A stretch of 64,000 bases of DNA, from the NCBI GenBank assembly GCA_030762935.1, contig CM060883.1, positions 51,544,001-51,608,000 of the forward strand, read 5' to 3'. This stretch comes from Hymenopus coronatus (lineage: Eukaryota; Arthropoda; Insecta; Mantodea; Hymenopodidae). The notes under the pieces were generated by a model. The model saw only the letters and a list, made by a program, of their open reading frames with translations, was not told the origin of the DNA and searched no databases. A program made the translations under genes and the position numbers. Shown here piece by piece: positions 22,821 through 34,127 of this stretch. How positions within the stretch are numbered: position 1 is the first letter of the stretch; the number at the start of each line of letters is the position of its first letter.

Positions 22821-23795
22821 TATAGTTATAGTTTAAACAAAAGCCACTACAGGTGCCAGGGGTTGTTTACCTTTAGACAATAGTGAAAATGGCTGATCAT
22901 TTGTGGAGTGTGTGCATTATGTAATGGAACTTGCATGACAGGAGCTATTGTAGCAGTGTGGAGGCACTTTAGAACAAATTTCAATAAGACCCCTGGATGG
23001 TTAAGCTCTAAGAAACGTCCCGGAAGCCTCGCAAACCTTGAAGGAGACAATGGAGAAAATTTGAGCTATGTTTGAACAAAGGCCAAGAAAGTCAACATAC
23101 CAACCCAGTAGGGAACTCATTGTGGTATAATCTACTGTGGTCAATCTACTGTGTGGTGTGTTCTAAGAAGGCACTTGTGTTTTAAACCATGCAAATTGAA
23201 GCTCATGCATGAAACCATCAGACATGCCGAAATGGCTTATATTCTCTGGATATGCAGACCCTGCTTGAAGAAGATGAATTTGCAGAGAGATAAGTGTTCC
23301 TTGATGAAGCAACACGTAAACGGAAAAGTAAATTGCTATAATGTAAGGATCTGGGATACAGAACACCCTCATACCATAAGTCAACATGATTTGTACAATT
23401 AGCAGACAACACAAAGTGTATGAACCCTTCTTTTTTGCTGAGCATGTTGCCTCTGGCCACAGTTGCTTAGACATGTTAACACAATGGTTAATGCCTCAAT
23501 TAGAGGAAGACCTTCCAAATAAAAATTTTTCAACAAGATGGTGCTCCTCATTACCATAATGATGCTTGTAAACATTGAATTAAACCGGACCAGGAAATTG
23601 GATCAGCCACACTGGGAACCAGGATATTGGCCTCTGAGATCACCTGATCAAACAGCCTAACATCTTCTTCTTGTGGGGGTTCAAGAAGTATGTGGTCCTA
23701 GGTGTGTATGCACAGAAGATGTTGTGAACGCTGTGCATGTAAAAGGATTCAATGCAATCCTTGATGTGAACAAAATTTACAGGAGAAAGTGAAAC
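22821..23795 (+). pseudogene. Degenerate Tc1/mariner-superfamily transposase (DUF4817-associated type)
   Basis: Reading across several frames gives LDEATRKRKSKLL-type and VNCYNVRIWDTEHPH (family: NRHNxRIWGxENPH), then CLDMLTQWLMPQLEED and a QQDGAPPH-like stretch (FQQDGAPHYHND), then HWEPGYWPLRSPDQTA near 23640 (family: WPPRSPDLTPCDFFLWG). These are the DDE core segments of the arthropod transposase group usually annotated with DUF4817. Many stops and frameshifts. The N-terminal part (22880-23100) is only suggestive. No terminal repeats were recognised. Confidence 0.7.
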
Positions 23796-24480
23796 TAATT
23801 CAATTTAATTTTGGAGTTCAATACCCTATAATCAGTGATGATGCTACTATTATCCTTGCCTTTGGGGACTAAAAAAACAAAACTTGATTAGTTGGAACTT
23901 GAAAGCTGTATATTTCCTTTGGTTATCATTTCATCCATTTTATTTCTAAGCACATAGCTGCAGTCTTTTAGGGGCTAATTGATACAGGGCCAACCTCAGA
24001 GGATAGGGATATAGTAACTGTATTTCATATGTTAAAAAAATTATTCAATTCAATAATCTTCCTCCAAAAACTGCAAAAATTATTAATCCTAACATTCCAT
24101 AAACTATTATTCATCTTTCTTCTCTTAATTTATATATAGGTTCTAAATTGTAACTGGATTTCATATTTAACCAAGTTAGCACACTCCAATTTTTCAGAGA
24201 GAACACAGGAAATTTATGCACCAACTTCTGAAATATCCAGAGAACACTTGGCTTGTTCCTTCCAATATTTTACACTAATCTACGCAATTGAAATGAAGAA
24301 TATTCTACCTTATAACTTAATTAGCTGGAAGTGGTACACTGTGAAGCTAACAATATTAGTTTTAATATTTTATTGGAGTGAATGCACTCAAATGTACCTC
24401 ACATACTTCACAAAACTTTTACTTACACAGAACTAGTTGCACATGTGTATTGCATGCATTATCCACTGCATTTGAATGTT
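23796..24480. other. AT-rich stretch
   Basis: Nothing recognised. Confidence 0.35.
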
Positions 24481-24545
24481 GGATTCAACCTAAGTATCCT
24501 TGATGTTCAACTGCATTCCCTCTGGTATTGGATTGATCAATTTTG

Positions 24546-25150
24546 TTAGAAGGTTCTCTTCAAATGGATAGTTGAAATTCTTGAGGTACATTTCATGTGT
24601 CTCTTTTCCCATGCATGGAGTTCTGCCTGTTCTTCATTTCTCAAAAGGTGGATGTTGTTTTCAATTTCATGTTGGTCATCCCAAAAGTGAGCTGATGTTG
24701 CAGATTTTCTAGTTTGTCTATTTTTAATATTTCTATGTACCTTCTTGTTCTGCCAATATATACTTTGTTGCATTCATTGCAATTAATCCAAAATATGCTG
24801 GTTTTTTGTCCATTTAGATTTATTATGTTGTTTAGGATGGAATCAGACTCTTCACAGTGAACTTGTTGTAAGGTGCCAGAATTATACTGTGATCTCTAAA
24901 TATTTTCTGAAATCTTTTAGTTGCCATTTGTGGTAAGAGAATCTTCTGAAGTTCTTGCTATCCTTAATTTGTTTGGGGGTGGCTTTTTCTGTAATTTTAT
25001 TCTGTTGCTTAAATTTCTTGAGGTTTTGTACACCAGATCCCTGCTTAAACCATTGCTTTTAGTTGTTCTTAATATATGAATGGCTTTATTGAGTATTTGG
25101 TTTCTTCCAAAGATGCTTTTGTTATTCTTTGTAGTAAGGTGTTCAATATG
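24546..25150 (-). pseudogene. Penelope-like GIY-YIG endonuclease region, decayed
   Basis: CNECNKVYIGRTRRYIE matches the second half of the GIY-YIG signature (C..x.YIGxTxR). KNRQTRKSATSAHFWDDQHE and NNIHLLRNEEQAELHAWEK correspond to the ...SxFAxHxLDxxHxI...LLxxxNKGxxLxxxE tail of these endonucleases. The N-terminal GVY-type strand is not intact. Confidence 0.65.
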
Positions 25151-25153
25151 GTA

Positions 25154-26422
25154 CAAGGGCGGATTAAAAAGTAACGCACAAAAAATATATATACAAAAAA
25201 GTTTAATAGTTAAAAAAAAACAAAAAATCACAAATGAACTTCCTTTTACTTACTTTTTGGCATAGTTGCCAACTTTTCAACACATCTGTCCCATCGTGAT
25301 ACCAGTTTCAATATGCCCTGTTCATATAAGTCTGTATAGCCATCTGTGGACTGCTGATTTTACTTCTGCATCTGTCGCAAAGCGTTGGCTGGCCAGAAAT
25401 TTCTTCATGGGATCAAACAGATGAAAGTTTGCGGTGCAAGATCCGAAGTGGATGCTGGAGCACCTCCCAACCAAATTTAGCAACTTTCTGATGAACAGCA
25501 GCAGCAACATGGGGGTGGGCATTGACATGAAGTTTCATATCATCAGCATTAATGCTGTTTTATTTGTCACAAAGGGCATGACTCAACTTCACCAAAGTTT
25601 TAATGTAGGCTGCAGCATTCACAGTGGTCCCATGTTCAGCAAAGTCCACTAATAAAACACCATGCATATCACAGAACACTGTCACAAGCAGTTCTTAGCA
25701 GATTGAGTCACTTAAATTTTTTTCTTTATGGGAAACCAGCATTTTCCACTCCATACTTGCCTGCATTGTTTTGGGTGGTAGTGGTATACCCATAACTCAT
25801 CACCAGTGACTATTTATTTCAGAAGGTAATGCCCTTCTATGGTGTAACTCGTTAAGTGATCCAAGCTTGTCATTTGCTGGCCCTTTGGTTGTCTGTTATG
25901 TTCTTAGACACCCAGAGAGCACTAAGTTTACAAAATTTCAATTGTCATGAACAATATCATACACTACACCTTAGGAAATGTTGAACTGTTGCAATAAGGT
26001 TTGTAGTTGCACATGCCAGTCATTCAAAATTGCTGCCTCAATACCTCTGACATTCTGCAGCATTGCAGCTGTTACCGGCCTCGGAGCATGGCGAATCACT
26101 AAGGTTCACGCGGCCCTCTTGGAAGACATTGTGATGGTCCATACAAACATCCCATATACGCTAAGCATGTCCCTGTGAATTTCACTTGTTTTATGCTCTT
26201 TGGCCCACAAATATTGAACCACACTTCTCTGCTCTTTACATGTGGATGACAGCAGCATGCATGCCATCTTTGTTCCATAGTTCATGCTTCTCTCGCTAGG
26301 GCTGCACGTAAAAAAAATACCCTCTGTAATGAAAACTTCATATCTATGTGAAATTGCAACATACCAGCTTATTTACCAGGGCAGAAAAAAATTATTGTTC
26401 ATTACTTTTTGATCTGCCCTAG
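25154..26422 (-). mobile_element. mariner-type transposon with good terminal repeats, nested in the Penelope-like element
   Basis: The ends read CAAGGGCGGATTAAAAAGTA (left) and, reverse complemented, CTAGGGCAGATCAAAAAGTA (right), flanked by TA on both sides. At 1269 bp it has the usual mariner size. The minus strand encodes fragments of the transposase, including an SxFHLFDPMKKFLASQRFATD-like segment near 25400 (family: APSDFHLFGPLKKHLxGxRFxTD). Confidence 0.85.
25330..26290 (-). pseudogene. mariner-like transposase pseudogene
   Basis: Minus-strand frames contain FHLFDPMKKFLASQRFATDA and EVKSAVHRWLYRLI, the C-terminal part after the third catalytic Asp. The upstream half, up to about 26290, is broken into short frames. 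No intact DDE triad can be read. Confidence 0.7.
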
Positions 26423-26900
26423 TATGTGGTGTGCTTTTGTGCTGAAATTGCATGCTTTGATATAGTTGTTCGTTTGGTTTTCTTTTCTTTGTATACCAAA
26501 TATAAGTTTTCCATCTTTATTGATAATTTGAGATCTAAGGTATGCCAGTGTGCCTTGTTGTTCTAGCTCCATTGTAATTTTATTTTGGGTCTTGTAAATT
26601 GAGTAGTTTATTGCATCATCTACAGTTTCTCATTCATGATAGCAAGTATATTGTCCAAATATCTGTTTCATACTTTAAAAATATCAGGGAATGATTTTGT
26701 GATGTGGATTTCAAACTGACTCATTAATTAATTTTCTAGAAAAGGAGACAAAGGATTTCCCATAGCTTAACCTTTTTACTGTTTGTAATATTTATTCTGG
26801 AATATGAAGAATCGGTTGCAAGTTTTGGTGGGTTTTTGTATCCCTCTATTTCTTATGTGCTATATTGAAGGTTTCAAACCAATGGTGAGGCATTCCATGA

Positions 26901-28227
26901 GTGCATGCAACACACACATGAATAAGTAAGTTTTGTGGAGCACATGTATGTATATTCGACTCCGTTAAAATATTAAAACTAAGGAAGGTTTATCTTACTG
27001 TATTACCATGTCTGTTCACAACTTTCCAATTCAGTGGATTCCGTGTGCCCAAACTCACCACTTCAATATACTGGGCTGTGTCTGACAATGTGTTATTACC
27101 CAACAACCATTTGAGATCCTACACAGCAGAATGTTGCTCAAACTTGACATAATGTGCACTAACTCATAAATGGCCTCAGCTTTACTGAAGAAACTTCAGC
27201 TGAAAAGGAAGATCTATTGCAAATAAAACACAACAGATGAGACCCCTCAAAATTCCAAATTTAAATCTCAAAGGATATGTGCGAAACTTGAATTTAAGTG
27301 AGTCAGACTTAATTCTAATGCTAGTGCAATGTACTGCACATCTACTTCACTTCAAACAGGTGCATTATGTGTATATTGATGAAAGTAAAGCATAATTGTG
27401 CTGCTGCTTGTTCAGGTTTACCCATGCTATAACCCCTCTTCCCTCATCTATGAACAGTTGTAAAACTTGATTAGGGAAAGATTCTGAAAATCTAAACACT
27501 AAGCTATATAAGGCAAATTGAAAAGAGAAGGAAATGCATAGAGGATACTCATGTTTGTTCCAGATAATATTCTCTTTTTGCCTCCTAAATAAATGTAAAT
27601 GAATTTATGAAACAAAAGCAAAATATCTAACCATTGCACAGGTGCTATCTTCAGGCATGCAGTGAAATTTGTTGCTAAGTTAGCAATAGAATAAATCTTG
27701 ATATCACATGAATAGAGCACAAATTAGTCAACTGAGAATTAGCTGGGATTACATCACATTCCATAGAATTCAGAAGTGCCAGCTGTTTTGTGGTTCTATC
27801 CTCGCCTGCTGCATATTTGTTTTCTGAAATGAAAAGTTAACACATATCTTTCATTCGTCAAAATTATTATTATTATCAGGAATGGAGAATCAGGATAAAC
27901 AATTCTAGAAATTCAGTTAATAGGGATGTGGTAACATTGTGTAGTGCTTAGAAAAAATAGCAGTGCTGCTAGGTGAAAACAGTAGTGTCATGTTCAAGCA
28001 ATCCACAATTGTATTGTGCTCTGTTTAATATTCCATGTATTACTTTATTTGCTGGCATCCACTACTTTTAATAATGTATTTTTGTTCCTATTAATAGTAT
28101 TTTATACTATTAAGTACTTTCCTATGTATGTAAAATTCATTTGCTTTTGACACATTCAGTCCTGTTCTCACATAACATTGTGTTTGTGCCACATTACTGC
28201 ACAATTAACTATAAAGGAATGTACTTA
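26901..28227. other. Intron-like stretch
   Basis: Nothing recognised. The minus frame at 27499-27720 shows no known motif. Confidence 0.35.
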
Positions 28228-28485
28228 TGCCTGAAACGTAATTTCTTTCTTGTCGAGCAAGACCTTCTAACATTATAAGCTAATGCAAACATTAAAATAA
28301 TTCATGGCTGAAGTAAACTCTTTAACATGATAGTATTAAAGATTTATAGAGAGATGCCTTTGTGTGTGAGTATTTAAAGGGAAACAATATTAATTTTGGG
28401 AGGCATAATTTTACAGGTGTGGTAAACATATTTCCTTGCTTTATTTGCAATTAATATTTTATGAAGCATTCAGTTATAAAATCTC
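28228..28485 (+). repeat. Diverged segment repeated at 7075-7370 (copy 2)
   Basis: Collinear with 7075-7370 over about 260 bp. See that entry for the matching blocks. Confidence 0.6.
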
Positions 28486-29250
28486 ATTGGTATTGCAGTG
28501 TTTGTAAGACAATGGGAAATATTACAGTGCTATACGGTACATATAATTTATTATTCTAGAGGAGGAGTTTATTCAGAAAGAGGTTTCATGAATCTGTCAA
28601 GTTTTATATTTGGCACAGGTTATATAAATAATGTTATATTGAAAAAAAAAACAAGAGTATGTGGGATTCTTTTATGTTCTGACACCTCTGTTACTTATCA
28701 ATAAGACATTTTAACAGGTTCAACTATCCTAAGCTCAGGCAGTTACTGTTGCTGATTAAGCTTGCATTTGTAAGCAAAATACCCAATACTGGAATAGTTT
28801 TTACTTCTGGTTCACTACTTGATCAAAACTCAGGTTCTACAGGTATTATATTGAAGTTGAGTTTGCAATATTTGTGCATTAGTTTAGAATGATTGCTGAA
28901 ATACTGATTTTTAAAACTGTGAGCTGAGCAGATGGCTGGCATACTCTCTGACCACAAGGGAAACATTTGGCAAATTTCATTCTTATACCATTTAATAGAG
29001 AATGCCTGTGCATTAGGTGACTCTTTAAGTGGTCAAACAGAAATTGGGTGTGTGCCATTGTGAACTATAGTATAGATACCCATTTGATTGCCATACCCAT
29101 TTTTTTACACCAAAACTGTTAGTGCATAATCCCAACCTAGATGCAATAAGTACTAAACAGCAGAGTTGGTTATGACAGGCATTTATTAATGCAAAGCTGC
29201 ATTCCCTTGTTGCTGCAGGTCATTGTGCTGCATTACTGAGGCAGATTATT
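28486..29250. other. Intron-like stretch
   Basis: No firm feature. A (TTA)n tract of 7-8 units begins at 29247. Confidence 0.35.
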
Positions 29251-29269
29251 ATTATTATTATTATTATTC

Positions 29270-29905
29270 AACTTTCCTAGTCTACCACTATTGTGGTGTT
29301 AAGGGAATGCCTCAGATCCATTTCCTGAACTCAAGTCTATCCTCTGCCAATCTATTAAACTAATCCCAAGTCTTGCCTGCATTTGCTAGGACTCTTTTGA
29401 TCCCTTCTTCCCAGGTTATCCTTGGTCTTCCTATCAGATTTCTTCCCAGTGGTCTTGCTCTCATAATTGATGTTTCTTTCAGTCTATACCCATCCTTTTG
29501 CATACCCAAACCATGTAAGTTGTCTATCTTCAATCCTCTTGCTTATAGAGGTACTTTTAATTCCTTTCTTATCCTTTCATTCCTAATTCTATCTCACTGT
29601 GTTTTTCTTGCCATTCTTCTTAGGCTTTTCATTTGCATTGCAGTTACCATACTTAACTCATTTTTTGTTACTACCCATTTTCACTTCTGTAAACAAGTAC
29701 TGGTTCTATCACTACCTTGTATACTCTGATTTTCATCCTTTTATTTACTTTTTCTTTCCCAAGAACACATCTGCCTAATGCATAATGCACCTTGGTAGCT
29801 TTCTCTACACGCTTTCTTATTTCTTTGCGTAATTTACTGGTTTGGTGTACCACTGTTTCTAAGTACTCGTAACTTTCAACTTGTTCTAACGCTGTCCATC
29901 CTTTT
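29270..29905 (-). pseudogene. LINE ORF2 C-terminal tail (endonuclease/RT type)
   Basis: On the minus strand, near 29850, LRKEIRKRVEKATKVHYALG, a short LGKEKVNKR linker and IRVYKVVIEPVLVYRSENG match the tail of craniofacial/RTE-like LINE ORF2 proteins (EIxRRVxxAxxxYxALGR...KxKIxVYKxVIxPxLxYGSE). Further on, VPL...RIEDRQLTWFGYA and the GKRxRGRPxxTW-like region continue in broken frames to about 29290. All upstream RT motifs are missing, as in a 5'-truncated LINE. Confidence 0.75.
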
Positions 29906-29909
29906 CTAT

Positions 29910-29914
29910 CTTAA

Positions 29915-29978
<64 letters not shown>

Positions 29979-30095
29979 TTTTGTATTCAGGGGATCCTAA
30001 AACATGTATTTCTGGTGAAATCTCTGTATCAAATTTTTGGATGGAATACAATACTTCCTCTATACACTATGTACATAGTACGTGTAGAGAACGTA
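29910..30095 (-). repeat. Hairpin-ended repeat, palindrome-end fragment R6, with (TC)n(CA)n
   Basis: Reverse orientation. A (TC)n then (CA)n tract (29918-29976) lies where the family's TG tract is. It is followed by GGGATCCTAAAACATGTATT, the GGTGAAATCTCTGTATC block and the palindrome remnant CACTATGTACATAGT. The rest of the element is absent. Confidence 0.75.
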
Positions 30096-30159
30096 AAAAG
30101 TTGAGGAGGCAAGTATTCTTTAACTTATACTATGGTAATGCACTATATAAATGTTACAG

Positions 30160-30281
30160 GTAATGCAGGCCCACACTTGAGAAGTATAAGTTCAAATTGC
30201 TGCCTCAACAGAGCCGAGGCCAGGGTGGAGGATTTACTCTGGTATTCCAATGGAAAACGAGCTTGTTCAGTATTCCCTCAG
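30160..30281 (+). CDS. Candidate exon of the host gene
   Basis: The acceptor is ATGTTACAG (weak tract) and the donor is CCTCAG|GTTTGT. With one base carried in it reads GNAGPHLRSISSNCCLNRAE, then ARVEDLLWYSNGKRACSVFPQ, and exits in phase 0. The 122-bp frame is fully open, with composition richer in GC than its surroundings. It sits in phase between the exon ending at 20865 and the one starting at 31001. Family unknown. Confidence 0.5.
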
Positions 30282-31000
30282 GTTTGTTGTAACTGCTTTT
30301 ATCCTTACATTAGGTTAACAAACAATTTATGAAGTTAACTGTTTGTCAAGTCGGGTGTTACAAATGCTTTACAGAATGTTTAAAATTTTCTGATCCTCTT
30401 TGGATGTCTATTGTCTGTGAAACAAGTTTTGAAATGTTTGTGCCCCTGTGAAAGTTCTACAATTGTTTTAATCTCTGTGACCCTGAATAACACAACTGAA
30501 TACTGAAAGTGAGAATCACTTAATATTCCAAAAGTAAATATTTAGGTAAGTAGAAACAATTTTTATGAAGTTAGGTTACAACATTAGTGTTTAATGAAAT
30601 ATAAATTCTGATACTTAACATCACTTAACAGTTCATTCAAACACTTTTTAAAAAGGACATTTGATATTGAGTACTGACTCCCATAAACCTGAACATTTTG
30701 GCATGTGCCACACTACATAGCCAAGGAAATGCACAATCTTCAGTACCACTGACACAAAGATTAATAGCTCTATATTTCACATCAAGAAATTGAACTATAG
30801 TAAATAGGTCCTTTTTCTCTGCACTTTGCTTAACAGTGAAAGTCAAGGCACATTTTCTAAGAATGGCAGATCATTGAATTTCTGTTCTTTCTTAAACACA
30901 GAGATTTCAGTCCAGTCTCCTTCATAAATGAAGCGTTTGCTAGAAGCTTGCCTTTGTTGTCTAAAGTGAAATATAGTAATGAATTTTTTTCTATCTTCAG
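30282..31000. other. Intron
   Basis: No repeats recognised. It ends in a strong polypyrimidine tract and CTTCAG. Confidence 0.4.
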
Positions 31001-31085
31001 TTTGCTGGTGTTGATATAAATAGGGTCTTCAGATTTATTCGGCCTTTGCCGCCAGTCATTTGTCCGAGCTTGACATCAATATTAG
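31001..31085 (+). CDS. Candidate exon of the host gene
   Basis: A strong acceptor (TTTTTTTCTATCTTCAG) and a donor (TTAG|GTAGTG) bound an 85-bp open frame, phase 0 in and phase 1 out: FAGVDINRVFRFIRPLPPVI, then CPSLTSIL. The peptide is Pro-rich and hydrophobic, and CpGs are present. It continues in phase from the exon ending at 30281. The next exon must begin in phase 1. Confidence 0.52.
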
Positions 31086-31388
31086 GTAGTGAGTCTATTA
31101 CACTTTACCTCAAATGTAGAGGACTAGTAAAGAAAAAGTAGAAGAGATGGATGTCAACATTTTCGAGGCCATCTTTGTGAAATGGGACTTGCATCGTACC
31201 TTTCCAATATTTATATTTGGAACATTCGCTTGATTCTTGTAAACTTGCAGTTGCAATATTTATGGTGATAGGTAACTCTAATAATTGGATGGTTATGTTA
31301 ATGCAGAGTGTTTTAATGACACAGCTTCCCCATTATAACAAACACATGTTCATTCTCTGTACAGCAGTAAATGAAAATGGACCTACAT
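31086..31388. other. Intron-like stretch
   Basis: Nothing recognised. Confidence 0.35.
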
Positions 31389-31490
31389 AGAATAAATTGA
31401 AAAAGCATGATGTAGATAAAAGAATAAATTTTGTGAGAATTGTTTGCAAGGCAGATAGAGAAAATCATGTGACTGGAACACATCAGATTA
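31389..31490 (+). repeat. Hairpin-ended repeat, tail fragment
   Basis: It reads AGCATGATGTAGATAAAAGA through AAAATCATGTGACTGGAACA to CATCAGATT. Only the distal 100 bp is present, about 100 bp before the full copy R7. Confidence 0.65.
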
Positions 31491-31591
31491 TTATTTTTTT
31501 TTTATGTTATATTGTGTATTATGTTATCGTATGTATGAAAATGTAACCCTAAATTAATAATCGGATATTCAATAAATAATACATTTTATAT

Positions 31592-32418
31592 TCCTTTTTA
31601 CTTTCTCTACATGTACTATGTACATAGTGTACAGAGAAGGTATTGCACTCCACCCAAAAATTTGATACCGAGATTTCACCGGAAATATATGTTTTAGGGA
31701 CCCCTGTATCCAAAAGAAGTATTTTCAGAAAAAGGTCCATGTGTGTGTGGGTGTGTGAACTCAAAAATGAAAAGTCGCTAAAATACCAAAGTTGGTATTT
31801 AAGTTTAGTATCTTCCAGGGATGCAACACAAAGATTTTGAGAAAAAAAAACCCCCACCCCAAACTACCCTTTACATGGAACTTTTATCGAAAATTTTGAT
31901 TTTCTAAAACATGGCTCAAACGATTTTGATTAAAATATTGTATATTAAAGATATTTACCTAACAAATAAAATGTATATTTTAGCCTCTGAAGACTACTTT
32001 ATTCTGAGTGAAATTTTGCATAACTGTTAAACCATAACAAATGGACAAAAGCTTACTACACAAAAAATGTAGAGCACCTTAAAACACAATTTATGTTGTA
32101 TACATTTTTTTTTGTAGCTGATCATTTTTGAGGTATTCCTTGTTTTTGGTTTCAGCTTTGAAAAACTTAACTTTTCTCATACTCTACTCCTGTCCATACA
32201 AACAAAGGAACTTCATTCACATAGCAACCAGCTTTTGACTATCATTTTAACCTATGGTGTTCCCTTATTTCGCTTCTACTTACAAGGAAGCAAGTAATAA
32301 GACTATTGCTGCTAATTTTTTCTCGATTAGCTTGAAGTAAATAGAAGCATAAGCTTTTTAACAATAATTTGTTACAGAGATTTAGAGAAAGTCATGTGAA
32401 TGGAACACATCAGATTTT
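31592..32418 (+). repeat. Hairpin-ended repeat copy R7 (nearly full length)
   Basis: T5 boundary, palindrome at about 31602-31636, a short (GT)n at 31738-31756, then the family body with a small deletion near 31980 and the standard end GTCATGTGAATGGAACACAT. Confidence 0.87.
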
Positions 32419-34125
32419 TTCTGTAATACCAAAGTAACAATTGGAGGGCATGTAACTAACACTGGAGACTAAAAACTTGGTTTCAACACTTTCAAATGTG
32501 CCTTCTGATACAAGCAACATTAAAGCCATCATCATACAATTTTTGAGCTGTCCAACACAATTACCACACCACAAAATGTGGTTTTTTTTGTTGTAAATCC
32601 CAAAGACTTAACCTTTAATACACACAGGATGTTACTTCTTTACCCACTTGAAATCTTGGCCCTCATGCTTCATGGACGTGAATGATTTACGTGAATCAAT
32701 ATGTATACCCAAGTTGTAATTTAAGAGCACTGTGTGATAAAACATCTGCTGTGTGTCAGAGTAGGTGTAAACATAATTGTTGCAAATCTCTCTTAAGGGC
32801 ATCAGTGGATTTGTAAAGTCACTATGCAGAACTTTCTTGTATATGCAATGAGTTTGCTGTGCAGACTTGGTAGATTCATCAGAGGTAATTTCAGTCTGGA
32901 TATTCAGCTAATCATAATTCACGTGTATCAATTATCACTTTGCCATAAGAAGCAATGCCTGAAGATATTAGAATAAAATTTGTAAGTCATTGAAAAATCC
33001 ACATGTCGTGCTTTAATCCACATGTCGTGCTTTAAAAGCATACATACACCTTATATTTAAGTCCAGGTGGAAAGGTTCTTTACGTGAAATTGTTCTGCAA
33101 TAGCAACTTCCTCAATGAGAAAACTATATATGTTTCCCTTTCATAAATTTCTCTTGAAATGTCTGTAGCTGCTGGGAAGAAAGTCCAAAAATATATGAGA
33201 ACATTTTATTATGGAAGCATCGTTCTGAACCATTAGGTACTGTGTAATACATGCTGACTTGACTTCAGCTCTCACACAACTGATATATATCAGGATGTCT
33301 TCTGGCAACAGAGTTACTGTATTGGCCCCCATTAAGTATGCACCCTGTTGCTCATAGAGAGTTGGTAGAACTGCATAAACAGAACCTGACTGTGTTCATA
33401 TGATAATGATTAGCAGGAATATCTGAATTTATGTATGTCTGGGGAAAAAAAGTGTAAAAATTATGGGAATAATAATAATGCAACTAAATCAGTAATACTC
33501 ATTTAAAGATTTTATCAGGTTATACAAAATATCGATGAATCTAACTTGCATCATATGTTGGCCATGCTTCGTTGAATATGGCTTTCCATGTTTTCTTACA
33601 TATGAGCATCTGTTCAAATTAGTAACTTTTCCTTTCTGTTATCGTGAAGTATTATAGAACACAGTATAAAACCAAATACACAACATTGTACTACAGTGGT
33701 AGAAACTCACGCCAGAGAAAATTCCAACAAGCACTGCTGTTAGGCATGTGGCACACTCAGTGTTCACTGTGCCATTGCCGATGGAACATACATAGTCCTA
33801 ATTTATTGAATGTCTTGTCAACTATAAGGAAGCCTGTGTGGTATTTCCAATCAATCCTATAGTATTTGCCTTGGCACATTCAGCAGTTTTCATACAAAAC
33901 CTGAAATAGCACAATTTTGGTACCTTCAGAGTTGCCCACTTCATCTTCAATTGAGTACTAACTTTCCATGTTCAGGGTTATGAGTTTGCCTTAGTGAATT
34001 ATAGTATATTTAGAAATTTTCAATTATATCAAATAATCCCTGCATGAACATTTCTGATATCTCTGCATGAAATGTTCATACCTGGTTATCTTCCACATTC
34101 ATATTGTTTCATTAAATTTTCAGCA
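32419..34125. other. Unassigned stretch, possibly decayed coding DNA on the minus strand
   Basis: The minus-strand frame 33332-33141 continues beyond its stop for some distance and may be an old element or pseudogene that I cannot name. A 19-bp unit (CCACATGTCGTGCTTTAAT-like) is directly duplicated at about 33000-33036. Confidence 0.3.
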
Positions 34126-34127
34126 TA

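Larger units (their letters stand above)
24481..26900 (-). mobile_element. Penelope-like element relic, split by a mariner
   Basis: The minus strand carries the two halves of one retroelement. At about 26890-26425 are RT-thumb-side segments (TMELEQQGTLAYLRSQIINK, DGKLIFGIQRKENQTNN and FSTKAHH; family pattern LDLTI... GxYRKPTxTNxYI ... HHP). At about 25150-24540 lies the distal part, ending in a GIY-YIG-type segment (WINCNECNKVYIGRTRRYIE). Rejoining across the mariner restores ...KAHHIPY. Stops and frameshifts are frequent. Confidence 0.72.

Noticed and set aside
32419..33420. Minus-strand pseudogene of a named family
   Set aside because: The frame is suggestive of coding DNA, but no motif can be assigned; left as unassigned.
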